From assembly GCA_023398495.1 (NCBI GenBank), contig JAEWSG010000005.1:1-64000 (forward strand): 64,000 nt of DNA, read 5' to 3'. The DNA comes from Bacillota bacterium (GTDB lineage: Bacteria > Bacillota > Clostridia > Acetivibrionales > Acetivibrionaceae). Position 1 is the first letter of the stretch. Every line of letters begins with the position of its first letter. Below the pieces are notes generated by a model. It was not told where the DNA came from. It was given only the letters and a program-made list of their open reading frames with translations, and searched no databases. This document shows, piece by piece, positions 45,290 to 54,355 of the stretch. A program made the translations under genes and the position numbers.

Positions 45290-45517
45290 ATGAAATCATT
45301 TAATATTTCTTTAAAATCCATTACTGATGTTAAGGATTTTGTAAATATAGTAAATAAATATGACTTCGACATTGACTTAACTTCAGGCCGCTATGTAGTT
45401 GATGCAAAATCTATCATGGGTATCTTCAGCTTGGATTTAAGTAAGCCTATAAAGGTTGATGTACATGTAGATGACTGTGAGAAGTTCTACAGTGAGATTA
45501 AAAACTTTATAGTATAA
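45290..45517 (+). CDS. HPr/Crh-like PTS-family protein without the catalytic histidine
   Basis: 75 aa. It has the HPr fold, with the Ser-46 segment conserved as DAKSIMGIFSLDL (Ser41 here). The N-terminal region reads KSITDVKDFVNIVNKY, where HPr has IHARPATxLV, so the His-15 site is replaced by Asp. This resembles Crh, a regulatory paralogue that acts through HPr kinase and CcpA. A role in carbon control is inference. It is monocistronic, with its own promoter and terminator and an excellent AGGAGG site. Confidence 0.88.
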   Translation: MKSFNISLKSITDVKDFVNIVNKYDFDIDLTSGRYVVDAKSIMGIFSLDLSKPIKVDVHVDDCEKFYSEIKNFIV

Positions 45518-45527
45518 ATACACCATT

Positions 45528-45560
45528 AAAGACCCTGTGAATTAATATTCCAGGGTCTTT
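45528..45560 (+). terminator. terminator of the Crh-like gene
   Basis: AAAGACCCTG (45528-45537)/CAGGGTCTTT (45551-45560), followed by ATTTTC. It also separates the convergent DUF523 gene. Confidence 0.9.
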
Positions 45561-45579
45561 ATTTTCTGGTGCTGCCCGT

Positions 45580-46050
45580 TTAAGTACATTTCAGCTTTTC
45601 AATTTCCTCTTCAGTTATGATCTTGATTCCATTCCGTTTCAGAATCTCAGCAGTAACACCATTTCCTACTTTTAGCTTTCCTGAAAAAGTTCCATCATAA
45701 ACATAACCCACTCCACAAGAAGGACTCCTTGCTTTTAGTATAGCCGTCTCAATATTCATTAGTTTTGCAATTTTAAGTACCTCTTCGGCACCCTTTTTAA
45801 ACTCTGAAGACACATCAATTCCATCTTTCCTCACCACTTTAGCCATTCCTTCAAGTACATCCTTACCTTCACCGCCTTGTATCTCAGCAGCTAACCTAGG
45901 AGTAGCACATCCACCCAGTTGTTCCGGGCATACAGGTATCAGATTAAATTTCGTACCAAGTTCAATAATATCATTATTAATATTATTTCCTCCATTGTAT
46001 TTACAATTTATCCCTAAAAAACAAGCACTCACAAGTAAAATATTCACCAC
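45580..46050 (-). CDS. DUF523 family protein
   Basis: 156 aa. Family signature VSACFLGINCKYNGG at the N-terminus and KARSPSCGVGYVYDG near residue 107, with the conserved cysteines that could bind a metal or cluster. The start codon is a GTG whose exact choice (46050 or 46047) is unclear. Function unknown; it is probably co-transcribed with rnr, 30 bp upstream. Confidence 0.9.
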   Translation of the reverse strand: MVNILLVSACFLGINCKYNGGNNINNDIIELGTKFNLIPVCPEQLGGCATPRLAAEIQGGEGKDVLEGMAKVVRKDGIDVSSEFKKGAEEVLKIAKLMNIETAILKARSPSCGVGYVYDGTFSGKLKVGNGVTAEILKRNGIKIITEEEIEKLKCT

Positions 46051-46079
46051 TCCATATTAGTTAATTCTTCCCATTACAT

Positions 46080-48431
46080 CTATTCCTTTACTTCATTGCT
46101 TGCCTTTTCCCTTTTCTTGCCGGATTTAATAGCCTTTTTTTTGGACTTTTCCTTTTTCTTTTGGGACTTTTCTATTCTTCTTTTGGGTTTATCTTTCTTT
46201 TTTCCTTGTATGTGCAACAAAATATCTTTGTCTGCTATTTTTTCTTTCCGTTTACGCTTGGGCTTTTCTTCAGGTGCTGCTTCATTTTTATCACTGAATA
46301 CTTCTCCGCCTTGGTCACCCTGAATAATAGTAAATTCAATTTTTCTAGCTGCAACATCAGCTCTCGCAAGAACAACTTTTATTACATCCCCTATACGATA
46401 GACTTTTCGCGTTCTCTCCCCAATAAGGCAATACTGTTTATCATTAAATGTATAGTAATCATCTTCCATATTGCTCATTCTGATAAGTCCTTCTATAGTA
46501 TTGTCAAGTTCAACAAACATTCCAAAGGATGTTACATTGGATATAATTGCTTCAAATTCCTGACCTTCGTATTTTTTCATATATTCTACCTTTTTGAGGT
46601 CTTCCGTATCCCTCTCTGCTTCCTCTGCCACCCTTTCTCTATGAGAACATTGTCTGCCTATTTCAGGAAGCAACTCAATTAATTCTTCTTCCCGTTTGCC
46701 ATTCATCTGGCCTTTTAAATACTCCTTCATAATACGGTGAATAATCAGATCAGGATATCTTCTTATGGGTGAAGTAAAATGACAATAATACTTTGCTGCC
46801 AATCCGAAGTGTCCCATATTAATATGAGTATATTTTGCCTTCTGGAGTGATCTTAGCATCACAGTGCTGATTATACGCTCTTCTCGCGTATTTTTAACTT
46901 TTCCCAGCAAATCCTGAAGTGCCTTCGGATGTATTTTATTAATTCCTTTTAACGTATATCCGAGATTGTGAACAAATTCACTGAAATTTTCTATTTTATC
47001 GGTATCAGGATCTTCATGCACCCTGTACACAAAAGGTACATTAGCCCAAAAAAAGTGTTCTGCAACCGTCTCGTTGCACACAAGCATGAATTCCTCAATT
47101 ATCTTGTTTGCTATAGTTATTTCATACCTCTTAATATCGACAGGTTTTCCACTCTCATCAAGCACAATCTTGGCTTCTTCAAAATCAAAATCAATTGAAC
47201 CTCTTTGCATCCTCTTACTTCTGAGTATCATTGCCAGTTCTTCCATTGTTCCAAAATCATCTAAGAGGTAATCATACCTTTCGGATAGCTCTTTGTCCTT
47301 CTCAACCAAAATTTTATATACATTGGTATAGGTCATTCTCTCGTTGGTATTAATCACACTTTCAAAGATTTCATGATCCACGACCTTACCAGTGGTATCA
47401 ATCTCCATCATAACCGTAAAGCTAAGTCTGTCTATTTGAGGATTAAGGCTGCATATACCGTTTGAAAGTGCTTTGGGCAGCATAGGAATAACCCTGTCAA
47501 CAAGATAAACGCTAGTCCCCCTTTTAAAAGCTTCCCTGTCTAAAGGAGAATTCTCTGTAACATAATGACTTACATCAGCAATATGAACCCCTAGCTTGTA
47601 ATGACCATTAGGCAACCTCTCAACAGATACCGCATCATCAAGATCCTTCGCATCCTCTCCGTCAATTGTAACCATACGTAAGCCTCTTAAATCGCGCCTA
47701 CCCCTGCACATTTCTTCCGTAACAGTCTGGCTTATTGATTCAGCCTGTATGACAGCACTTTCCGGAAACTCCTCCGTAAGGTTGTGTAGCTTAATTATTG
47801 ACAGAATATCTGCCCCAGGTTCATCCCTATCACCTATTATTTCAATTATTTTGCCTTCTGCGTTTCTTCTTTTACCCGGCCACAACATTATTTCAGCGAT
47901 AACTTTCTGTCCTGACTTAGCACCATTTACCTCATCCTTAGGTATGAAAATATCACTGGATATCCTCCTGTCATCAGGCACAACAAATCCAAAGTATTTG
48001 CTGCTTTCAAAAGTTCCAACAATAGTCTTGTTAGTCCTCTCAACTATTCTGATAACCTCTCCTTCAGCCCTTTTATCTCCAATAACCTTTTTATTAACTC
48101 TGGCAATAACTCTGTCATTATGCATAGCCCCATTGAGCGAATCTGCAGAAACAAATACATCTTTTATATCTTCATCATCGGGAATAACAAATCCATATCC
48201 CCTCTCGTTTCCCTGAAGTCTTCCAACAATGAGATTCATCCTCTCAGGTACCCCGTACCTGTCTTTATGTGTCTTAAAAATCTTTCCTTCAGATTCAAGC
48301 TCATCCATTACATTCTTAAACAGTTGAATATCTGTTTTAGGTACATCCAACACTGTTATAAGCTCACCAAACAGCAGCGGCTTATAGGCATCTTCTCTCA
48401 TAAACTCTAAAATGCGTTCTTTTCTATCCAT
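46080..48431 (-). CDS. rnr: ribonuclease R
   Basis: 783 aa 3'-5' exoribonuclease. Winged helix and two cold-shock domains at the N-terminus (GNERGYGFVIPDDED; FGFVVPDDRR), the RNB catalytic domain (TIDGEDAKDLDDAVSVE with catalytic Asp residues), an S1 domain (FEAIISNVTSFGMFVELDN) and a long Lys-rich tail (KPKRKRKEK, KKKEKSKKKAIKSGKKREK). It degrades structured RNA and stalled-ribosome substrates. It lies downstream of secG and the HD gene, as commonly observed in Firmicutes. Confidence 0.97.
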   Translation of the reverse strand: MDRKERILEFMREDAYKPLLFGELITVLDVPKTDIQLFKNVMDELESEGKIFKTHKDRYGVPERMNLIVGRLQGNERGYGFVIPDDEDIKDVFVSADSLNGAMHNDRVIARVNKKVIGDKRAEGEVIRIVERTNKTIVGTFESSKYFGFVVPDDRRISSDIFIPKDEVNGAKSGQKVIAEIMLWPGKRRNAEGKIIEIIGDRDEPGADILSIIKLHNLTEEFPESAVIQAESISQTVTEEMCRGRRDLRGLRMVTIDGEDAKDLDDAVSVERLPNGHYKLGVHIADVSHYVTENSPLDREAFKRGTSVYLVDRVIPMLPKALSNGICSLNPQIDRLSFTVMMEIDTTGKVVDHEIFESVINTNERMTYTNVYKILVEKDKELSERYDYLLDDFGTMEELAMILRSKRMQRGSIDFDFEEAKIVLDESGKPVDIKRYEITIANKIIEEFMLVCNETVAEHFFWANVPFVYRVHEDPDTDKIENFSEFVHNLGYTLKGINKIHPKALQDLLGKVKNTREERIISTVMLRSLQKAKYTHINMGHFGLAAKYYCHFTSPIRRYPDLIIHRIMKEYLKGQMNGKREEELIELLPEIGRQCSHRERVAEEAERDTEDLKKVEYMKKYEGQEFEAIISNVTSFGMFVELDNTIEGLIRMSNMEDDYYTFNDKQYCLIGERTRKVYRIGDVIKVVLARADVAARKIEFTIIQGDQGGEVFSDKNEAAPEEKPKRKRKEKIADKDILLHIQGKKKDKPKRRIEKSQKKKEKSKKKAIKSGKKREKASNEVKE

Positions 48432-48481
48432 TGTTACATTTAATGTGCCAAACGTATAGCAACATTTTCCTCCTTCTTATA

Positions 48482-48582
48482 TATTTAACGCGATAAAGAT
48501 TTTACATCGCGCTTCAATTTCCTTGGCTTATTATCGTGAAAATTCAATTTATCCTTGTAAAATCATTTTCACGATTTCTATA
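48482..48582 (+). repeat. family A two-hairpin repeat, full copy
   Basis: CGCGAT/ATCGCG hairpin 1 and ATCGTGAAAAT/ATTTTCACGAT hairpin 2, intact. It lies upstream of rnr and 130 bp from the end of the HD-domain gene. Confidence 0.88.
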
Positions 48583-48590
48583 ATAAAAAA

Positions 48591-48631
48591 ACCAAGATTA
48601 ATAAAAGATGATTTATCTTACTAAACTTGGT
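48591..48631 (-). terminator. probable terminator of the HD-domain gene
   Basis: ACCAAG (48591-48596)/CTTGGT (48626-48631) with an inner AAGATAAA/TTTATCTT-like pairing, followed on the minus strand by a seven-T run. Confidence 0.6.
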
Positions 48632-48711
48632 CTATAAAATTCATATATTTATTATTAACATAAAAGCAAAACTATACTCAAATTAATTATAAAATATGCA
48701 AAGAATACTTT

Positions 48712-49260
48712 TTACACCGTTTCATCGGAAATACCTTGTACAGCTTTTATAGAAGCTTCTACAAACCTTTCAAGTGTAATACCTATATTTTCGCAGGATT
48801 TGATTTGTTCTAAATCCAAACCCTTTATAAAACCCTCTTCATTTATTTTGTCCATAACAAATTCTACAGTCAGATCTTTAATCTCTTTTGAAGGCAATGC
48901 CAACACACAAGCATTCACTACAACAGCCATAGGACTTGCACAGTAAAGAGCCTTATCGATTTTTCTCTTTCTTTCAATTCCATGATAATCATTGTGTGCT
49001 TTGATAGCATATACAATAGAGCTCTCAACTTCAAGCGTTTCCAGAATTTCCGCACCAACCAGACCATGTTTGGAAGGGTCTCCGCCTGTTTTATCATAGT
49101 CAATGTCATGAAGTAACCCAGCCATTCCCCATTTATCAATATCTTCCTTAAAGTAGAAAGCCAATTCCTTCATAATAGCTTCAACCGAGAGAGAATGCCT
49201 GATTAAGTTCTCACTCTTCAAACGTCCTTTTAATTCTTCAAGTGCTTGTTCTCTTTCCAT
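48712..49260 (-). CDS. HD-domain (HDIG) phosphohydrolase-type protein
   Basis: About 182 aa. The HD motif appears as GLLHDIDYDKTG with the upstream His in NLIRHSLSVEAIM and the later HNDYHGIERKRK. Such proteins hydrolyse phosphate esters or cyclic nucleotides; the substrate is unknown. The start at MEREQA is chosen because GGAGG lies 11 nt upstream, while ATGs at 49278 and 49269 fit the spacing less well. It is between rnr and secG. Confidence 0.85.
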   Translation of the reverse strand: MEREQALEELKGRLKSENLIRHSLSVEAIMKELAFYFKEDIDKWGMAGLLHDIDYDKTGGDPSKHGLVGAEILETLEVESSIVYAIKAHNDYHGIERKRKIDKALYCASPMAVVVNACVLALPSKEIKDLTVEFVMDKINEEGFIKGLDLEQIKSCENIGITLERFVEASIKAVQGISDETV

Positions 49261-49278
49261 GGGAACCATTACCTCCAA

Positions 49279-49667
49279 TTTATATGCTTATTAAACACGA
49301 AAACAAAACTATAATTAAAATACAGGTTCAGACTCCATAGGTATAAATGAAAAACTCCAAATCAACTTTTAAAGAATGTTTTTCATCTAAATCAGATAAC
49401 GTAATTATTTCTGTTGAGAGGCACTACATAAATTTGCCTCACATATATATTACTAAAATAAAACCATAATTACAAGAAGATTTGATTACCTCATAAATTT
49501 CCTTGTTTGCTGGAAAAACTCTGCTGTTCGCTTCTATAGATTCTCAAGCAAGCTGAAAATAACTTCAACACTATTTTGGCGTAAGGCTTATTTGTCCACT
49601 CAGAAAAAACAGAAATAATTCTAGTACGTAGGAACTTATATTTTAGTCATGCCTTAGCATTCCACAC
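49279..49667. other. intergenic gap with repeat fragments
   Basis: No gene is seen. It contains a minus-strand family C copy (about 49345-49403: TGAAAAAC-type stem and ATAACGTAA), a family B tail GTAGGAACTTATATTTTAGT (about 49630), and otherwise AT-rich sequence. Confidence 0.55.
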
Positions 49668-49705
49668 ATAAAATAAAACTGTGGAATTCCACAGTTTTAT
49701 TTTAT
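49668..49705 (-). terminator. 38-bp perfect palindrome, bidirectional terminator of secG
   Basis: ATAAAATAAAACTGTGGAA on one arm is exactly the reverse complement of the other (19 bp each). It lies 5 bp beyond the secG stop and is T-rich on both sides. Confidence 0.85.
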
Positions 49706-49710
49706 TACTA

Positions 49711-49947
49711 TTAGGAATTAATCAAAATCTGTAATGCAATTGATGTAACAAGAAACCCTACTGCTGCTACAGCAGTCCACTTACCCAAAAGTGCATCTAT
49801 GGTTCTACCTTTATTCTTACCAAAGAAAGTCTCCGCTCCACCAGCTATTGCTCCTGATAACCCTGCTTGCTTGCCTGATTGAAACAAAACTATTACAATC
49901 AATGATAAACAAAACAACAAGTGTAATATATTAACTACTATTTGCAT
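49711..49947 (-). CDS. secG: preprotein translocase subunit SecG
   Basis: 78 aa with two membrane segments (about 2-22 and 50-72) separated by a hydrophilic loop (LFQSGKQAGLSGAIAGGAET, then FFGKNKGRTIDALLGK). The start at MQIVVN has AGGAGG 11 nt upstream. It partners SecYE. It is downstream of eno. Confidence 0.94.
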   Translation of the reverse strand: MQIVVNILHLLFCLSLIVIVLFQSGKQAGLSGAIAGGAETFFGKNKGRTIDALLGKWTAVAAVGFLVTSIALQILINS

Positions 49948-50050
49948 GCTAAAAGACACCTCCTAAGAAATTGACAAACTTATTTTAGCATACAGCAAAT
50001 CAAAATACAAGCATAACATGAATAAATTTCATATAACATGCCGCAAAGGT

Positions 50051-51358
50051 CTATTCTTTCTTTGTCTTCAAATTAAACCATGCGTCAATTCCCAGGTATT
50101 TGCTTGAACCTCCCAATTCCTCTTCAATTCTGAGAAGTTGGTTATATTTTGCAACACGATCACTTCTAGAAGGTGCTCCAGTTTTTATCTGTCCTGCATT
50201 TGTTGCAACTGCTATATCTGCAATAGTAGCATCTTCCGTTTCGCCGGACCTATGGGATACAACTGCCGTATACCCAGCTCTGTTAGCCATCTCAATTGCA
50301 TCTAGTGTCTCTGTAAGTGTACCTATCTGATTTACCTTGATAAGTATTGAATTTGCAACTCCCATGTCAATACCTTTTTTAAGTCTGGCAGTATTGGTAA
50401 CAAAAAGATCATCGCCTACAAGCTGAATCTTATTTCCGATTTTATCAGTTAGCATTTTCCAACCTTCCCAATCTTCTTCAGAAACACCGTCCTCAAGAGA
50501 AATAATAGGATACTTATTAGCCAACTCTGCCCAATAATCCACCATTTCCTCCCTTGTCTTTTTTATTCCTGTTTTCCAGAACAAGTATGTTCCATCCTGT
50601 TGGTACATTTCTGTTGCAGCCGCATCTATAGCAATTCTGAACTCATCGCCCGATTTATATCCTGCCTTTTCAACCGCTTCCAAAATAACCTGTATAGCTT
50701 CCTCGTCAGTTTTGAGATTTGGAGCAAATCCACCCTCATCTCCTACAGCAGTGCTATATCCTTTGTCTTTTAAAACTTTTTTGAGATTATGGAAAACTTC
50801 AGCACACATTTGAAGAGCATTCCTGAAGCTGTTAGCTCCCACAGGCATAATCATAAATTCCTGAATATTCACACTGTTATCTGCGTGCTTGCCACCATTA
50901 ATAATATTCATCATCGGTACAGGGAGAGTTTTTGAGTTTATCCCCCCTATATACTGGTATAAACTTACACCAAGTGCCTCAGCAGCTGCTTTTGCTACTG
51001 CAAGTGAAACACCTAAAATAGCATTAGCTCCAAGCTTTGATTTATTTGGAGTACCATCCAAACTGATCATAAGGTTATCAATAGCTATCTGGTCAAAAAC
51101 ATTCATTCCTTCAACCTCGGGAGCTATTATCTTGTTTACATTTTCAACAGCCTTAAGTACTCCTTTTCCAAGGTATCTATTTTTTTCACCGTCTCTAAGC
51201 TCTACTGCCTCGAAAGCTCCTGTAGATGCCCCTGAAGGTACATCTGCTCGTCCTAAAAACCCTCCTTCAGTGACAACCTCCACCTCCACCGTCGGATTTC
51301 CTCTGGAGTCAAGTATTTCTCTAGCAAATACGTTTTCAATTTCCAAATATTCCTTCAT
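50051..51358 (-). CDS. eno: enolase
   Basis: 435 aa; converts 2-phosphoglycerate to phosphoenolpyruvate. N-terminal ILDSRGNPTVEVEV, SGASTGAFEAVELRDG loop, metal ligands in DLFVTN and SLEDGVSEEDW, catalytic Lys in ILIKVNQIGTLTET, and SHRSGETEDATIADIAVATN. It is separated from the other glycolytic genes by the accessory insertion 51592-57080. Confidence 0.99.
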   Translation of the reverse strand: MKEYLEIENVFAREILDSRGNPTVEVEVVTEGGFLGRADVPSGASTGAFEAVELRDGEKNRYLGKGVLKAVENVNKIIAPEVEGMNVFDQIAIDNLMISLDGTPNKSKLGANAILGVSLAVAKAAAEALGVSLYQYIGGINSKTLPVPMMNIINGGKHADNSVNIQEFMIMPVGANSFRNALQMCAEVFHNLKKVLKDKGYSTAVGDEGGFAPNLKTDEEAIQVILEAVEKAGYKSGDEFRIAIDAAATEMYQQDGTYLFWKTGIKKTREEMVDYWAELANKYPIISLEDGVSEEDWEGWKMLTDKIGNKIQLVGDDLFVTNTARLKKGIDMGVANSILIKVNQIGTLTETLDAIEMANRAGYTAVVSHRSGETEDATIADIAVATNAGQIKTGAPSRSDRVAKYNQLLRIEEELGGSSKYLGIDAWFNLKTKKE

Positions 51359-51591
51359 AGTACATTCTCCCTTTCAAATGTAGAATTTGCTTGGTGCTAA
51401 ATATTTTGAACCCAATTAATATTTTACACTAAAAATTTTGAGTTCAATAAACAAAATTATATTATTTCCCAGAAATCAAAAAACAAATACAAAATGTTTT
51501 TCAAGAAAAACATAGTCTATTTTTATTACCAGTATATTTTATCCAAAAATGCTCATATTCAAACACTAATTTTCACTCAAGAAAATTCTAT
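51359..51591. other. intergenic gap upstream of eno
   Basis: AT-rich. On the minus strand a repeated TGAACTCAAAAT / GGTTCAAAATAT pair lies near TAAAAT (about 51428); a promoter is probable but the -35 is weak. Confidence 0.4.
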
Positions 51592-52515
51592 TTAAGGTTC
51601 TTTTCCAAATACTATCTTCCCGTAAACATGAAGTGTTACTCTGTTCCACTCAAAATACGTCCTGGAAGCTGAATAGGAATAGTCATTTTTTTGGTTATAT
51701 TCGCTCCAATCGTTTTTTGCAAATCCCACAGCCAACTCAACACTTTCTCCAGCTTTAAGCTCACCTGCCGTTTCACTGAAACCCAACTCTAAGTATCTGT
51801 CAGCAGTGCTTTTCTTATTGCTTAACGGAATCAAATTCCCATAAACATTAGTAACACCCCTTGTAAAGGAATCACACCAGAAAGTTTCAGATTTAATTTC
51901 CTCTTTTGTATAATAGTATCTGATTTTTATGCTCGACAGCTTAATACTATCGGTTCCGCCGTTTACAACCTTGAACATAGGGTATATGCTATCGGATCTC
52001 GAACTGGCATTTCCATTCTTGTATTTGAGCACAACTTTAGTGCTCTCAGTTTTGGGAGTGCTAACAGGTCTAGGTTCTGGAGTTTTAGCACGGGTTATTT
52101 TGGGGGTTACCTTGACTGTCGCAGTCGGCGTTTGCTTCTTCTTAGTGGGTGTTGGTGTTACCTTTGGTGTTGGTGTTATTTTTGGTGTTGGTGTTATTTC
52201 CAGTGCAGGTATAACCGTGGATGGCAGTGTAACCGTGACTAAAGGTGATATTGTTGTCAATAATGTAGGTGTTGCTGTAGCTATTTCTGTAGGTATTGCT
52301 GTTGGCGATATTAACGGCGTTGCCTCAGTTGGTGTAATCTCAGGCAGCATTGTTGATTCGGGTACTAATGTATTTATGACTTCAGTAGAAGTACCAGTAT
52401 TTGAATTACTATTACCAATGATTTTAACGCATAATAAACCTGAAAGTGCTAATGAGATAAAAACCGAAATCCTCAGTATTCTCTTCCGTTTCTTAATATC
52501 ATAAAACCACCTCAT
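51592..52515 (-). CDS. membrane-anchored CBM3 cellulose-binding protein
   Basis: 307 aa. A short basic N-terminus (1-14), a membrane segment (about 15-34), a Thr/Pro-rich linker (about 40-158, EITPTPKITPTPKVTPTPT) and a C-terminal CBM3 (159-307): ALKYKNG-type start KVVLKYKNGNASSRSDSI, IKIRYYYT, TFWCDSFT, VGFAKNDWSEYNQKNDYSYS and VYGKIVFGKEP. Relative to the classical scaffoldin CBM3a as I recall it, the WCDH His is Ser and one Arg (GRFAKNDW) is Gly, so affinity may differ. The start follows GGGGAGGAAATAT. It looks like the outer part of an RsgI without the anti-sigma domain. Confidence 0.88.
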   Translation of the reverse strand: MRWFYDIKKRKRILRISVFISLALSGLLCVKIIGNSNSNTGTSTEVINTLVPESTMLPEITPTEATPLISPTAIPTEIATATPTLLTTISPLVTVTLPSTVIPALEITPTPKITPTPKVTPTPTKKKQTPTATVKVTPKITRAKTPEPRPVSTPKTESTKVVLKYKNGNASSRSDSIYPMFKVVNGGTDSIKLSSIKIRYYYTKEEIKSETFWCDSFTRGVTNVYGNLIPLSNKKSTADRYLELGFSETAGELKAGESVELAVGFAKNDWSEYNQKNDYSYSASRTYFEWNRVTLHVYGKIVFGKEP

Positions 52516-52674
52516 ATATTTCCTCCCCGTAAGCACATTTATATTTAGAAATTCATTATACTATCTCTCATTATTTATAATCAATAAAATTTGAATAAAA
52601 AGCCAATATTATGTTGCTAAAAACACTTTCAACTATTATTTATTCTATTCTTGAAAACAAAAAATAATATGATG

Positions 52675-52722
52675 TAATGAAAAACGTACTTTAATTTTAG
52701 TTTAGAGTTTTTCGTCTATAAT
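52675..52722 (+). repeat. family C repeat, hairpin 2 only
   Basis: TGAAAAACGTACTTTAATTT and GTTTTTCGTCTATAA match the second hairpin of 41068-41113; the first hairpin is absent. Confidence 0.75.
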
Positions 52723-52766
52723 ATATTACTTCGTTAATTGAGAAATAATTTGTAACTCTTAATTCA

Positions 52767-52866
52767 TATTGAACGCGATAAAGATTTTACATCGCTCTTC
52801 AATTTCCTTGAATTATTATCGTGAAAATTCAATTTGTCCTTGTAAAATCACTCCATGATTTATATA
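52767..52866 (+). repeat. family A two-hairpin repeat, copy with decayed right arm
   Basis: Hairpin 1 is intact but for its last pair. The right arm of hairpin 2 reads CTCCATGATT, so that stem is broken. Confidence 0.8.
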
Positions 52867-52992
52867 GAATACAAAAAATTAAAATGTATAAAACTTATCA
52901 ACTTATATATAGTTTATCTGGAACATTTTTTAATTATCCTTCGTCAAATAGAATATATTAATTGCAGTAATTATTAAGGAGGATGATTTTTA

Positions 52993-54033
52993 GTGAAAAA
53001 AACAGTTATAAAATACTTTTCTGCTTTTCTGATTTTATTTATGCTAATGTTGGTGGTTGGGTGCAGTCAAAACAACATTTCAGAAAGTGCTCCTGAACCA
53101 GGAGATAACGGCTCTTCTTTTACTCGTGAAAATAGCACATATGGTTCAAATGTGGAAATGGAATTTAATGAAGATGTTCAGGACGCCAACAAATCGGAAA
53201 GTAAAGCAAATACAAATACAGATAATTCAATCGCACTAACTGGAACAGGTGAAGCTAGCAAAGCAGTCAACAACCCGATTGTTAATCAAAGAAAAATCAT
53301 CCGTAACGCAAATATAACAGTTGAAGTGGATAATTTTGACGCAGCTTATGGTAAAATTGAGTATATCATTGGAAGTACAGGATATGTCCAGGAATCAAAA
53401 ATAAATAAAACAAAACACTATGTAGATGACAAAGAAATCCTTATAACAAAAGGTGTTATCATTATCAGAGTTGATGCAGAAAAATTTAATGAGGTTTTAA
53501 AAGACATAAAAGGCTTAGGACTATTAACCGATGAAAATATCAAAACCGACGATGTAACAGCACAATTCTTTGATGTAGAATCGAGATTAAGGCTAATAAG
53601 GTATGAAGAAAGCAGACTTGAGGAATACTTAAAGAAAATAGAAGACCCTGACACCATTTTTAAGACCGAAAGCAGATTAACAGATATACGTCACGAAATA
53701 GAACAACTTACAGCCACTCTCAACAAGCTCTCAGACTTGGTTAAGCTCTCTACCATCACTATTAACATGAATGAAAAGCTTCCCGATTCGCTGGCAAAAC
53801 CAGCTGATACTTCATACTTAGGTAAATTAAAGAGTAACTTTTTAGAAAGTTTGTATGCGGTTGTGGAATTTTTAGGCAACCTGTTAATATTCACTGTTTC
53901 TTCATTACCTTCTCTGCTTCTACTGGCAATTATATTCTTCGCAGCTTATTTTATATATAAAAAGTTCTATAAAAATAAAACCAGAAAACATGGTCAAGAA
54001 TCCCAAACTGAGAAAAAAGACATCGAAACCTGA
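52993..54033 (+). CDS. DUF4349 lipoprotein with C-terminal membrane anchor
   Basis: 346 aa. Signal peptide with lipobox (LVVGC), a Ser/Asn/Glu-rich linker, then the DUF4349 domain (KIIRNANITVEVDNFDAAYG; VESRLRLIRYEESRLEEYLK, with coiled-coil features) and a membrane helix (about 297-322). The start is GTG with GGAGG about 10 nt upstream. Function unknown. It is part of the surface-gene insertion between eno and gpmI. Confidence 0.9.
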   Translation: MKKTVIKYFSAFLILFMLMLVVGCSQNNISESAPEPGDNGSSFTRENSTYGSNVEMEFNEDVQDANKSESKANTNTDNSIALTGTGEASKAVNNPIVNQRKIIRNANITVEVDNFDAAYGKIEYIIGSTGYVQESKINKTKHYVDDKEILITKGVIIIRVDAEKFNEVLKDIKGLGLLTDENIKTDDVTAQFFDVESRLRLIRYEESRLEEYLKKIEDPDTIFKTESRLTDIRHEIEQLTATLNKLSDLVKLSTITINMNEKLPDSLAKPADTSYLGKLKSNFLESLYAVVEFLGNLLIFTVSSLPSLLLLAIIFFAAYFIYKKFYKNKTRKHGQESQTEKKDIET

Positions 54034-54079
54034 TCATTTACAGCATTGTTCGCATAAAGCCGGAAAATTATACTTTTCA

Positions 54080-54088
54080 GTCCTGTTC
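54080..54088. repeat. 9-bp direct repeat, left copy
   Basis: GTCCTGTTC occurs here and at 54288-54296 either side of the family D element, like a target-site duplication. Confidence 0.75.
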
Positions 54089-54287
54089 GGGTGTATTTAT
54101 TTTTCGTACACCATATTATTCCAAGGACTTAAGCTTCGAGGCTGAGAGAATGTAAAACTCGCTACGGGTCGAATCAAACTCGCTTCGCTCAAACAGTGAT
54201 TCGACTTTTCCTTCGCTTCGTTTACATTCTCTATAGCCTCTACGCAATATCCTTTCCATAATATGGTGCACTATTAAATATACACCC
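54089..54287. mobile_element. family D MITE-like long-hairpin element, copy 2
   Basis: A 199-bp non-coding element with GGGTGTAT at the left and ATACACCC at the right end. Nested inverted repeats follow inside: ACCATATTAT/ATAATATGGT, GAGAATGTAAA/TTTACATTCTC and GTCGAATCA/TGATTCGAC, so the whole can fold into one long hairpin. A 9-bp direct repeat flanks it. No gene is inside. Confidence 0.8.
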
Positions 54288-54355
54288 GTCCTGTTCTTTT
54301 TATTTGACAAATAGATTTAGACAGCCTACAATCATATTTGTGATTTAATAAACAT

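Larger units (their letters stand above)
52537..52992. other. repeat-rich intergenic gap
   Basis: No gene. It carries a family C hairpin-2 fragment (52675-52722) and a family A copy (52767-52866). Confidence 0.7.

Noticed and set aside
51929..52504. Plus-strand frame rich in Val and Gly
   Set aside because: It is antisense to the Thr/Pro linker of the CBM3 protein.
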